From positions 1,815,501-1,879,500 of the forward strand of contig NC_061778.1 of NCBI RefSeq assembly GCF_022458985.1: a stretch of 64,000 nucleotides of DNA, written 5' to 3'. Shown here one piece after another: positions 11,351-22,494 of this stretch (the stretch's first letter is position 1; the number at the start of each line of letters is the position of its first letter). The DNA is from Mugil cephalus. Lineage: Eukaryota > Chordata > Actinopteri > Mugiliformes > Mugilidae. The translations under genes were made by a program, and so were the position numbers. The notes under the pieces are model-generated. The model saw only the letters and a program-made list of their open reading frames with translations, did no database searches and had not been told where the DNA came from.

Positions 11351-12754
11351 ATTCTTTTCATATATAGAATATGATGAAAGCCTCCATGACAGTCCTCAGT
11401 ACCACGCCTCTTTCCAGGTCACAGTTGCACAGAGTTTTGGAATTGAGCCCATTTCCTCCGTATTTCAGCTTCACTTTTGCAAAGTAAACAATGATTCTCC
11501 GTCCATCCTGATGCGGTCTATCAATATAGACTGGGACTGTTGGGCTTTGAGCTTTTCGTCCAGGAATGTTATTACAGATAAAATACTGAACTCTTTCCAA
11601 CATTCAGGTACTGGCAAATAAAAAAAAATCCCTACAGAGGTAGACAGGACCTGTGGATGATATTTGTGCTGAAGATCAAAACGATGATTCAAAGGGGGTC
11701 AAAGGTCGTAGACAGTTATGGAATAATAAAAATCCTATCTGTAGCTGCGACATGTGTGCAACCATCTGTTAAGAATGAATTCCCATGCTGTATTTTAGGG
11801 TTATTTACAGTCATTTGAATATGTTTGTTTTGTCATTTTTACCTTCAGTGTTCACCCTGCCCTCGTAATTACTGGCCTGCTTAGGAGCCAACAGTGTTCT
11901 CCTTCCACTGGCCGACAACGCTGGGCAGCAGGTGTGAATGTCCGGCTCCATTAATGTGAATCAGGGGGGCGCTGGAGAAAAAGTCCATCTGAATAAAATG
12001 CTTCAGGAAATTAAACGCAAGCATCAGGTAGGGAATGTGTGTGCTGCTGGTAGAACAGGTCAGTTGATTTAACATTTCAACAAGAACAAGGTTCCAAAAT
12101 AAGTGCACATGTTCCATCCAAATGCATTGGTTTTATATTGAATTTAAAAAGACACTGCATCAAAATGATTAGACCGTGCAGTGTTCATACTGGTTCACAG
12201 TTCTGGAAACGTGTCCCATCACTGCACATACATGAATATGTTCATGTGTTTCTTCCATAATAATAGAAAAAAAAATCACAACTAAGAAACAGTTTATTAG
12301 AAGTTTGAACCTATAAACTGAAGCTTCTTTAGTTGAGGAAGGAGGGCACAGATATTCACTGGCCAAAAAAAATAAAAAATTACTCAGCTGGCTGCCAGGA
12401 CATTCAAACTGTTCCCTGGTTAGCTTTAAAATGACGGATGTATTACCTAAAATAAAACAGAACAAAAAAGTTTGGCTTGCAAGTAAATCTAACCTCAAAC
12501 AACCCCCACATAAGTCAAAACTGTTGCTTTTGGATTAAAAACAGGTAGATTTGTAAGAATGCAAGGAAATTATGAACTCAACCGCTTAGGCCAAAAAACT
12601 GTCACTGCTCTGGACTCTGTCCTCATCTGTGGACATATGTGATTGTTGTGAGACTCATAATAAAACAATGAATTACATTTGATTGTTATCATTATCATGT
12701 TTTAACATATTAGGAAGAGAAAATATGCTTTAAATAAGGAATTCTATCTTAATT
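11351..12754. other. no recognisable gene or repeat
   Basis: AT-rich. The longest open frames (113 codons at 11280-11621, 109 codons on the minus strand at 12169-12498) show no recognisable motif and overlap antisense frames. Confidence 0.45.
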
Positions 12755-12884
12755 TAAGCTTTTAGTGTCAGTTCTCTAAGCCTCAACTAAACTAAGAACC
12801 AGTAATAAATGAGGTCAATAACAAGCTATAAAAACTTATTACGATAGTTTAGGAATGAAAACACTTAAAATGCGGGTGATATGT

Positions 12885-12956
12885 GACTCTGTGGCGCAAC
12901 TGTAGAGCGTCTGACTCCAGATCAGAAGGTTGCGTGTTCAAATCACGTCAGGGTCA
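12885..12956 (+). tRNA. tRNA-Trp (CCA), diverged copy
   Basis: 72 nt, no intron, anticodon CCA at 12917-12919. The acceptor stem GACTCTG/CAGGGTC, anticodon stem TCTGA/TCAGA and T arm are intact. It differs from the consensus of this locus at two places. One of the two D-loop guanines is T (AACTGTA). The D stem has GCGC opposite GAGC, giving a G-A mismatch. Both changes fall in or next to the internal A box and the D-loop/T-loop contact, so function is doubtful. A TTTT stop for polymerase III follows about 20 nt downstream. Confidence 0.85.
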
Positions 12957-13398
12957 TTTCCATTCACTGGGATTGTTTTGTTTAGAGAATCAACTTTGGT
13001 TCTAGGGTCACTTCAAAAAACTAAATGATCTTTCAAGAAAATAAGAAATTGTGACTTGCCAAGATTTTCTGAATAAGCAAATAAATGAGGCCCCACAAAA
13101 TTGGTCGCTTCTGCATATTCCCCTAAAACCTTTAGAATTTTGTCAGATCTCTTTTTGAGCTTCAACTAAACTAAGAAATAAAGCTGATAACAAGTTATAA
13201 AGCTTAATAAGATAATTTAGTGATATAACACAGTCAAATGTTCTAACTCAAAAACTGCCTGGTGAGAAGAATTATCTTGGCTGCAAAGACCAAGCACCTT
13301 TGGCCTTGATTTCAGATATTTTATCTTAGATTAGTCAGAATTCGACACTGACTGAATTGATGTGTCTGTCTTCATGTAGAATAAAAGCATCTGTGTCT

Positions 13399-13470
13399 GA
13401 CTCTGTGGCGCAACGGTAGCGCGTCTGACTCCAGATCAGTAGGTTGCGTGTTCGAATCACGTCAGGGTCA
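13399..13470 (+). tRNA. tRNA-Trp (CCA), near-consensus copy
   Basis: 72 nt, anticodon CCA at 13431-13433, standard cloverleaf. The D arm is GCGC-AACGGTA-GCGC and the T loop is TTCGAAT, closer to the universal T loop than the TTCAAAT of its neighbours. One change, T at the last base of the anticodon stem, makes a T-T mismatch at the stem's outer end. The 38 bases before it are almost the same as those before the next copy. TTTT follows at about +23. Probably able to fold and be transcribed. Confidence 0.92.
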
Positions 13471-13793
13471 ATCTGTTTCTTTGAGACAGTTTTGCTTTAC
13501 TTGGATTTCATAACCTTGGTGCCTTGAACTATACTTCAGTAAATACGCAAATGAATCTAGCCACAAAAAAGTTGTTCACTTGTCTTTGTTCATCTAAAAC
13601 CTTTAGAATTGTGTCAGTTCTCAGTTTGAGCTTCAACTAAACTAAGAAGCAGTAAGCAATGAAGGTAATAACAAGTTATTAGGATAGTTTAGTCAGAGTT
13701 TTCACTGACTGAACTGATGCCGTGATGCTGTTGCAGGAAGTATACCAGATGCTACTGTGTCTGTCTTCATGTAGATTAAAAGCATCTGTGTCT

Positions 13794-13865
13794 GACTCTG
13801 TGGCGCAACGGTAGCGCGTCTGACTCCAGATCAGAAGGTTGCGTGTTCAAATCACGTCAGGGTCA
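13794..13865 (+). tRNA. tRNA-Trp (CCA), consensus copy
   Basis: 72 nt, anticodon CCA at 13826-13828. All four stems pair: acceptor GACTCTG/CAGGGTC with one T-G wobble, D GCGC/GCGC, anticodon TCTGA/TCAGA, and T GCGTG/CACGT with one G-T. It is identical to the copies at 29504 and 30462. A TTTTTT terminator starts within 10 nt of the 3' end, the best of the array. It should be a functional gene carrying tryptophan to UGG codons. Confidence 0.96.
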
Positions 13866-14374
13866 CTGTTTTTTAATCCCCTGAGTTGTCTTGTGCAACC
13901 ACCCGTTCTGCTCCATGGGTACCGTCCACGCTGTGCTCATATGGAGGTTAAATGCACAGAATCTTCTTTGCTTTTGGCTCCATCCAGTGAGCTCTTTTTC
14001 ATAGTTTCTTTCCAACACTGCTTCATGAATCATATTTCATCACATGTTTTTAACCTATTGTTTGTCTATTATGTTTCTCAGGCTTTCGATTTTGTCAGTG
14101 GGTCAAAAAGTGAAGATACCACTTGGGTGTTGTGACAGCCATAAGGTTGTGATCATTTATTTAGAGGTCAGGGAGGACTGGCAGCAGCGGCGTGAAATGC
14201 TACTGCTCCATGTTCAAACATTAAAACCTGTCCTTGATATGACCCTGAACATCTGTTTCTGACTCTTTTAACTCTCACCACGTCTCCTCCTTCTTTGAAC
14301 AGTATTTAAATCTGTACGTCATAGTAAGTCTAAACGGAGGTGTTGTAGGATCTGTCTTTTGTGGATTACACACA

Positions 14375-14799
<425 letters not shown>

Positions 14800-14916
14800 C
14801 AAGTTATGAGTTATTACAAGGTGCAAAAATCTATGACAACGCAAAGTGGGCAGGAACCAAATTGAACTGTCAATATGCAAGAGGGTGGCCACATTACCAC
14901 TGGTAACACAGTTTGA

Positions 14917-15075
14917 TTGATTCATTCATTCATTCATTTATTCATTCTCTGTAATCGCTTTTCCTTTTGGAGGGTTGCTGGAACCTATCCCAGCCGTCAC
15001 TGAGTTGAGAGGCGGGGTACACCCTGGACAGGTCTCCAGTCTACCCTTCTTGCTGTGAGGCTAACCACCACTCCA
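14917..15075 (-). mobile_element. SINE-like repeat, 3' half
   Basis: Minus-strand copy of the tRNA-headed repeat. The plus strand shows the (ATTC)n end, CTCTGTAATCGCTTTTCC, then AACCTATCCCAGCCGTCAC, GAGGCGGGGTACACCCTGG and ACAGGTCTCCAGTC. The 5' head is absent. Confidence 0.75.
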
Positions 15076-17503
15076 CTATGCCGAGTTACTTAAATTCAAT
15101 GCTAATAAATCACTGAATTGTCATCAGCAGCAGTCTTAATGACAGCGGAGGCCGTGACAGGCCACTTTTGGTTTGAGTGATTCTTAAAGGTTGCAATGAT
15201 GAGGTGAACAGGCTAGGACAGATGACAGGTGGACACTTGTCCTGTCTAATTCATTCCCATCCACAGATCTGTTACCTTTAGCTCTCACTCCACTGAGGTT
15301 ACTCCATAACTTCACTCTCTTATTCATTTCCTAGAAGTCTTACACAACTCCCTGTGGATCTTCGACCTCAGCCTTCACCACTGCGTCTCCAAACAAACAT
15401 CTTGTTCCATGTGAAAACGTCTGACCTGTGCTCCACCATCAGGCCTTGTCCTTCCCCCTCCTCCTGTTTCAGTGACCTGTCGTCTCCTCATCACTCCTAC
15501 TCATATGAGTAGTCACTTGTCCCTTCTCCACATTCCTGTCACAGGTTCAAGACACTAAATTCAAAACTACTGTATCTTCCCGAGCAGTGGTTCTCATTAT
15601 TCCTTGTGACTAATGAGGTTAAAGCAGAACATGAACCGTCTCCCACCTGGACTCTTCTCATTCTTCATACCTTTAAATAATATTATTTCTAGTCACCCTC
15701 TCTTTTTTACCGCCTTTCCTCTACCCTGTCAATCAATGTTATGTATCACCCACCTCCTCAGACATCCCAGTGGATCCTCACTAACCAACATCGTTTGTCC
15801 TTTCTGTCCTCACGGAGTTTGGACAGTGCTAAAAGGTTGTCCTCAATGTGGGTCAGGTCCTCTGTGTGAAACTGTTTAAAACACAAAGTCGTGAAGTGAG
15901 GCTCAGTAAAAAAAATAACACTTTTATTTGAGCCTGGTCTAAACTGTAAAGAGAGGAATGTGAATTCAACCAAATCTGACGCAACAAAGATCGAATCCAT
16001 TTTAATAGTAGTGACATCAGCTGGTGTCTTTATTGAACCTGGTAATGGAAACATCCTGGTCCTAGCATCATATCATCATATAAATCCAGTCCATTTTCAA
16101 TATTCATATTTTCTTGTTTCTCTTTCATTAAATTTTCAGTCGAAACAAGTTTACTAATAAAGAAGCCGAAACATTTCTCATTAACTGATCTTAACTAAAC
16201 ATAAGAAAGCATCATCCTGTTCCTCCTAACATGGTAGGAACATGAACAATAAACATTTTTCAGAGGTTCCCTCAAGCATTGCAGTATGAACTGAAACCCT
16301 TTGCAAGAGCAGAAAATAAATGTGCTTCCCTTAGATGAAACTGACCACTTAATCAGCTGTGTGCCGTCCAGCCCCGAGGAGGATAGCAGCCCTCTCACCA
16401 GCGGTGCCTGTAACAGATGAGTGTGGGGATGCAGCCTTGGTGCTGAAAGTCAGCGGCAAAACAGAGCTCTGAGGAGAAGACAGAACGATAAACACATGGG
16501 CTTGGAGGACGTCCAGCGTCCGTATGTACGTGTGCATGACTAATCTAATCCCACGTGCAGGGACGGTGACGTGTCTTGGCTATACATGGCATGGACGCGG
16601 ACCCCCGGCTGCTGCAGTGTGACAGCTCCATCCAGAATCCGCCTCCCACCTGCACCACATGGTGCCAGAGTCGGCCCGTTCCAACGTGCTCCTCCCAGCT
16701 GCACCATCCAGGGCCAAAGTCATCTCAATCCAATATGGGCCTTCTGGATGCAGCGTCTGATGCCAAACATATCAAAACACGACTTGTGCTTTCAGCTTGA
16801 CCATTTCCAGAGACACTTCAACTCATTGATTATACTCCAGCTGTCTCTCCACGAGCCAACAAACATAAAAAAAAATCTGATTTTCCTCAGGACAGTGCAC
16901 ATGAAGCGTGTGATAATGAAACAAAGTAATTATTCTCTAGAAACTCCATCCAAATGACATTAAACCAAGTCTCAGTTGTGCCATCTAAAGCAACAACAGC
17001 TTATTTCAGTAATTACCAAGTAGCCATTACATCTAAAGCCAAAGGCACAGAGTTCACATTCACCTCTCGGTTCCAACATCAGAAAACAGCATCAGTGTGG
17101 AGGTTAACCCTGAAGCAAAGTCATCAGTCTAAAATGTATACGTATCTCTGCTGTAATGTTTGTTTTTTTCTTCTCTCTTTGTATTATGCAGAATGTAATG
17201 TGTGCTATAAGGAGAGTTGCTCCCTCTGGATATTGAGAACATGTGTCTCCTACTGTAGGTCAACCATCTGCGCATCATAGTCCCACATGCCTTCAGGCTC
17301 CTCGATGCAGAGCCAAGTGAGGAAAAAAAAAAAAAGATTCTCTCTGTGACTCTGTGTCTCTCTGTGGCGATGGAAGAGTGAAAGAATGCAAACTGTAGGA
17401 TGTCTAAGACGGGTTGTGTTGTTTCCTCCTCCTCCACCACGAAAGGTTCATTATTTCTGGTTTCTATTGTTCCCATAATGTGTGTATTCTGTTCATTTAT
17501 GTG

Positions 17504-17505
<2 letters not shown>
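15076..17505. other. no recognisable gene or repeat
   Basis: Several 60-128 codon frames, none with a known motif. A poly-A run lies at about 17322-17334. The stretch 16370-16740 is somewhat richer in GC and CpG but has no clear exon signals. Confidence 0.4.

Positions 17506-17544
<39 letters not shown>
17506..17544. repeat. (AT)n microsatellite
   Basis: Uninterrupted AT dinucleotide tract of about 39 bp. Confidence 0.95.
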
Positions 17545-17546
<2 letters not shown>

Positions 17547-17996
17547 CATTATTTTAGATGTATTTGGGTTCAAATAGGAGGAAGGGTGCAGGAATTACAA
17601 TCATTGTTATACGCAGCCGTCTATCTTCAGGAGATCAAATGACGTTGGTCAAGTTAACATAATCATTAATAAAATGAATAAAAATCTATATTTGCCCTGG
17701 GCAATCCCTTCATGTTAATTGCATCGATATTCATACTCGATGTGAATGTACAGGTCACAGAAACTAGTTAGGAAAATTCACTTTTGTGAACGACTGGTTA
17801 ATTGGCAACTCTACATTACAATACCCATGCTAAGCTAAAGCTAACAGTTGGACTGCTGGATTAGGACAATCCCTGGACGATTTAAAAATGTCTTTTCTCA
17901 CTTATCCACCTCTGAGAATACGGTGAGATCATTTCCGCGGTTCTTTGTGATGCTTTACCAGGCCTTTACTGCAGCTCTCGTCAGAGGTTTTGTTTG

Positions 17997-18180
17997 TGGG
18001 TGTTTCTCCCGGGACAGTCCCTATGTTCCCCAGGTCCTATGTTCCCTGGGTCCTGTGTTCCCTGCTTTGTATGTGACTGGGGAACATAGAACCCTTTTTT
18101 TAAAAAAGGGTTAAGGTTAGGGTTAGGGTAAGGGTCGAGGGGAACACAGGACCCGGGGAACATAGGCACGCTCCTGTTTC
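17997..18180. repeat. Palindromic repeat with telomere-like core
   Basis: The left part has three tandem variants of CCTATGTTCCC(CAGGT/TGGGT), and the right arm (18139-18166) has GGGAACACAGGACCC-GGGGAACATAGG in inverted form. Between them, about 18090-18135, is AACCCTTTTTTT against AAAAAAGGGTT, then GGTTAGGGTTAGGG. The core contains two to three vertebrate telomere hexamers (TTAGGG). The whole can fold as a long hairpin. The family is unknown to me. Confidence 0.7.
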
Positions 18181-19324
18181 TGCCTTTAGTCATATGCAGC
18201 TCACTTAGGTTGATTGAAATCAGCTGACTCCCTTAGAGTGTACCTCACTGATTCACTGCTGGATGCTGTCAATGGTTTTAATTACCTGTCAATATCCACG
18301 CAAGAGCTGCATCTCTGAACCCTTCCTCCACTTTGGATGTGAGTCAACTTATCCCTGATGCAAGATGTCATGTATTACAGGCCATGTATCCGGGGCTGCT
18401 ACTGATCGATGGATGATCAGAGCACACAGAAATAAATACCTATAAATGTTTTTGTATTCTTAAAAGAAAAATAAGAGAACGCACAGCGTTTTCTGGCGTC
18501 CATGGTGATAGGGGAGGATTTCAGTGCAAACACATAAGATGACCTGAGGGTACAGCTTTACGATTTAATCACAAGCCTGGGTGAGGTCCAGTTCCGCTCT
18601 TTGTCTATCTAGTGGGCTCCGTTAAAGAAGATCAGAGGCAGCCTCAGCCTTTTGTTTAAACACGCTTTTTTAAAGATTTTGTTATCATCATAGAATTCCA
18701 TGTGCGGATCCAAACCAACAATAAACAACTACAACAAATAAGCCACTCTTCTAAGACGTGTATCCAAAGCCTTATTTATCTCCTTCCCCAGTGCTACAGA
18801 GCCCCATTGTCCGGAATGTGTTAAAAATACATCAATGAGCCACAGTGTTGCTCTGGGTGACAGGTTCTTTCATTTCATGGAGACACTGATGCATTTTGAC
18901 TCCCACACAGCGGTTTATATGGGATTGTATTCACCAAAAGAAAATACATTATAAGTCCAGAATTGTCCCCAAACAACTGTTTATAAGCATCTTAGATCAT
19001 CTCCACGGCTGGTAGCAGTTTAGTGTAATTGATTTCCTGCAGATAAAGTAAAGCTAGCCTTAGGTGTCTGCCTCCAAGATTCATTCTTTTCTTCATCCAC
19101 CTGATTTTATGCATATTTTCTAGCTTATGAATGACACTGAAATCATCCACCAGAGTAAAAATGTTGCATAATGAGTCTTAACAGTGTGAAAAGTATGTGG
19201 TTTACTTCTCTGTCAGCAATTTATTTCTAAGTTTATTTTTTACAAACCTTAAGAAGGTCTTGATCAGTATTAGTTATTCAATATTAGACTTTAAAGTCTT
19301 AAGGCTACCTATAGGTACCTATAG
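18181..19324. other. no recognisable gene or repeat
   Basis: AT-rich sequence without long open frames or known motifs. Confidence 0.45.
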
Positions 19325-19500
19325 GCTGCTGGCATGTGAGGCTTGCCTAAAAAAATACATTCTCAAAATGAATCAAGAATAGCTCCAAAAGAAGTTTCAC
19401 ATGCGTGATCCTGGTCTCCATGGATGAGTACAATACTGTCTTACTATGGCTGACTAATATGTGATAAACTAATGGAGAAATTTACATTTTTCACCTAGAT
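19325..19500. repeat. Unclassified dispersed repeat, copy 2
   Basis: Same orientation and same order of shared words as 8750-8945: TTGCCTAAAAA, AGCTCCAAAA, GCGTGATCCTGGTCTCCATG, ATGTGATAAACTAATGGAG and ACCTAGATT. Similarity stops soon after 19500. Confidence 0.5.
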
Positions 19501-20436
19501 TGTGAAAAACAACCTGATACCCTGCAGAGATATGACACTAAACTCATTCAGCAATGCCTTAACTAGAACTAGTCCAAGAGTTTACATCTGTTCTACCAAT
19601 GTTTTAATAAAAATAGAACCACTCAAACTCTCTATTTGGCCATTTGGAGAACCAAAGTATCCAAAGAGTACCAGAGTTTTTACCTCTTGAAAAGGAACCT
19701 GGCAATAAAATATAACTAAAATACAGCCATTGATATTTTTTTTTCTCATATGGTTCCTATGGTGGAGGGGGTTAACCATGATTTGTCTGGGCCAGTCAAG
19801 TCACCAGGTTTCGTAACAAAAGACAAGTGACCAGGTCTCAAATTGTCTCTCCCAAACTAATGTAAAAATGCTGCTGTAAATAAAATGTCATCTAATGTTT
19901 TCAGCTCACAGACTGAATCACCATTCACTTCCCGCATTTACTAGAAATCCTCCTCCACAAGCTACGGCCGACAAAAGTGGTACAAAATTGGTCCAAATGG
20001 CTACATTTGTTAAGATGACAGACGACTGCATCCGCAATAAACCATCAGGGAGATTTAGAGGGTGATGAAATCTGTCTCTTGAGGCTGAACCTCATAAAGT
20101 ACTAAAGGTCCATCTCTGTGCTTTCATAATATATTAAACCTAAATTTAAAGCTCTTGTCAGAGGGAGACAGGGGTGTCCTTCACTGCAACCCCACCAAAT
20201 TCAACAGAAAGAAAAGATTTAGATGCACAGTTATCAACTTATTAAAGTGAAATCACAGAGACGACGTCACATTTATCCAGGACAGCATCTGTTCTCTTTT
20301 GAGATGAGGGTGAAATAAGAGGCGAGATGGGATGTGACACTGTTTTCTTCCACTAATCACTGATAAACTATACAACACATAATTCTAAAAGACAATCCTT
20401 CCAAACTAGAAAAACTAAAACCTCAGTATCTTATTA
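19501..20436. other. no recognisable gene or repeat
   Basis: No coding motif or simple repeat of note. Confidence 0.4.
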
Positions 20437-20640
20437 TGCGTGGTGGTGGCTCAGTGGTTAACACTGATGCCTCCCAGTGAAAAAGTCCGGGTTCCAGTTG
20501 GGCCTTCGTGGCTGGAGTTTGCATGTCCTTCCTGTGTCTGCATGAGTTTTCTCTGGGTAATGTCCTTCCTGTGTCTGCATGAGTTTTCTCTGGGTACTCC
20601 GGTTTCATCCCACCTCCAGAGACATGCTCGTTAGGCTGAT
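20437..20640 (+). mobile_element. tRNA-headed SINE, 5' part, with internal duplication
   Basis: The only copy here that keeps the head. GTGGTGGCTCAGTGGTTAAC resembles a polymerase III A box and GGGTTCCAGTTG a decayed B box, as in tRNA-derived SINEs. The body follows with GGAGTTTGCATGTCC, GAGTTTTCTCTGGGTA, ACTCCGGTTTCATCCCACC and TCGTTAGGCTGATTGGTGAC, where the copy stops and a Tc1-like relic begins. A 37-bp unit is duplicated in tandem inside it (20523-20559 and 20560-20596). Confidence 0.78.
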
Positions 20641-20644
20641 TGGT

Positions 20645-20985
20645 GACCCTCTGTGCATCATTCCACAGATACTTGATCCGTTTGGGATCCAGTGAATTTG
20701 GAGGCCAGGTCAACACCTTGTACTGTTCTTCATGTTTAGTTTTAAGTTGTTCCTAAAGTGTTTTTGTTGCTGCATCCTGCTGGGGATGGCTGCTACCATC
20801 AGGGAGTGATGCTATGGGGTGTGGGGTCTGGTGGGGTCTGGTGTGGTCTAGGTGCTACATGTCTAAGTAACATCCACATGAATGAATGCCAGGTCCAAAT
20901 GTTTCCCAGCAGTGCACTGAATTGTCACAACACATTGGTTTCAATGTTATTTACTTCTGCTGTCAATGGTCATAATGTTATGGCT
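20645..20985 (-). mobile_element. Tc1-like transposase relic
   Basis: The minus strand encodes LTWPPNSLDPKRIKYLWND, the end block of a Tc1 DDE domain (family VLTWPPNSPDLNPIEHLWD). The catalytic acid of the NPIE box is replaced (KRIK), so it is dead. The far end retains GTCATAATGTTATGGCTGGT, the terminal repeat, at about 20966-20985. The stretch with TGTTTTTGTTGCTGCATCC matches the relic at 7.7 kb. Confidence 0.75.
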
Positions 20986-21300
20986 GGTGTATATGTATGT
21001 ATCTGGCTTCACTGGCTACTTATCCATGTATAATAATCCCATTACAGGCAGTAATCAGGGTGAAGCATTAGTGTTATTATGTGGCCTTCATTATCTTGAA
21101 TAAATCCTTACCACGTTGTGGAGATGAAGTCATGGATCAGGCAGACTGTGGTAGTCTGATGTCTACACGTCTGTGTTTAGAAGCATATTTGTGTGATTGT
21201 TGCTGAAGCAGGTGATGACCAGAAGCCTAGAGAGAAGACATGTGTGTCCCCGGCTCTGGTTGACAAATTCACCTGCACACACACACACACACATGGTTCG
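20986..21300. other. no recognisable gene; short CA tract
   Basis: Contains (CA)n at about 21275-21293 just before the CpG island. Nothing else was seen. Confidence 0.45.
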
Positions 21301-21359
21301 CGTTTCTTCTCACATTCACATCAAGTTAAAACATTCGTAACATTGGAGGACAGGTAGCC

Positions 21360-21672
21360 CTTTTAAACCCCCGCTCACTTTCTCGGAGCTCTCGTTAACA
21401 CAAACAAGTGTGGCGACAGCCCCCGTGGACGGCTCCCGTTTTTAACTCGCTCTCTGACACGGACGCTTGCCAAAGTGTCCAAAAGTTGACCAAAACAGAG
21501 CCGAGTGTCACAAACAGGGCTCGTGTTTTGTTGCGAGGCGTGTTGGATGTGAGTGTCGCTAACGTGAGGAGACAAGTGTTTCTCCCTGTGCCGCTCGACG
21601 TCTTATGCAACCACACGTCTTCTGAACACACTCTGCAGGAGACGACCACGCTGGACAGGTACGTCTGCACTC
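21360..21672 (+). promoter_or_regulatory. CpG island, possible promoter and first exon
   Basis: By my count roughly two dozen CpG dinucleotides fall in about 310 bp, near or above random expectation, while most of the window is CpG-depleted. The plus strand ends the block with CTGGACAG|GTACGT, an excellent splice-donor match (exon end 21658, GT at 21659-21660). An open frame of about 95 codons (21408-21695) crosses it but is not recognised. An unmethylated CpG island with a donor at its edge is the usual look of a transcription start and first exon. A candidate acceptor, (T)n-CAG|GG, lies at about 24922-24942. The exon is inference; the CpG density is seen. Confidence 0.45.
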
Positions 21673-22494
21673 GGCCTCTCTGTCACTTGTTGTAAATGTC
21701 TCTATATTTGTCTTGCATCCTCTTTCTTGCTTTCTCCTCTGAACACGAGATAGTGTTTGTGTCCAACCAGACCTGACAACAATATCCTCCTTCCTCCTCC
21801 TTCTCATCCCAACCCAACACACAGGCACCAGATTCAGAGTATTAAGTGTGCCTATGTTGGAAAAGTGACACAACGAGGAATCTTCAAAGCAGTTATGAGA
21901 ACTAGAACATCCCTGATTTCTGAGTGTGATGTAGAGTGACAATATTCTCCCACAATGAATCTCACAAAATATTCCAGAAGACAAGCAACTTACGAAACAC
22001 AACATTTTTGCATGGAGACAGTATCTTAAAATGACTTAAATATACAGTAGTAGATGTTGTATCAGGTCCAGATCAGAATGAGAGGTCATCAGCATCACTT
22101 TGTTCTAGTTCAATGAGGCTTTGTTCAAATTTGAAACGTCTGGGATGATGAAACGGCATTTCACTGCTCTCAAGAGTCAAATGAGGTCTGTCGACATCAC
22201 AAATGAGGAGAACAAAGCAATAACTGAGGTGAAATTGAAAAATGTCCAGCCACTTGCCTTCAGGGAGTAAAGTGTTGGTGAGTTGTGGCTTTGTTCAAAT
22301 GTTGATGGGAGAGAAAGAGAAAGAGAGAGGTGAAAGATAAAGAGGTGGTTACATAAAGGTCCCTGGCTGGTTCCGGCAAACACAAGGCAACCTCATGGAT
22401 CAGCTGCATCATGTAGAATTTGTACAATTAACACAAGTTACCTTACCAAGGACAATGTCCAGCTAGAGAGAGAGATTCCATCTTTACTGTCTAC
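21673..22494. other. no recognisable gene or repeat
   Basis: A 148-codon minus-strand frame (21559-22005) overlaps the CpG island and continues leftward. It is cysteine- and arginine-rich with no domain and is best read as a by-product of CpG-rich sequence. Confidence 0.4.

Larger units (their letters stand above)
12755..14251 (+). repeat. Inverted duplication, arm A (tRNA-Trp array)
   Basis: Three tRNA-Trp units in tandem, each with related flanks: GTCAGTTCTC, CTTCAACTAAACTAAGAA, ATAACAAGTTATA and TAGTTTAG words before each tRNA. A tail at about 14060-14251 includes TTTCTCAGGCTTT, GGTGTTGTGACAGCCATA and GGAGGACTGGCAGCAGCGG. The spacer between the first and second tRNA (12957-13398) matches, reverse-complemented, the spacer between 29576 and 30000. 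The tail matches 29253-29440 the same way. The two arms therefore descend from one array. Confidence 0.85.

Noticed and set aside
12885-13865. CRISPR-like array of repeats and spacers
   Set aside because: The repeated 72-mers fold as tRNA-Trp and the spacers are hundreds of bases and mutually related. This is a tRNA gene array.
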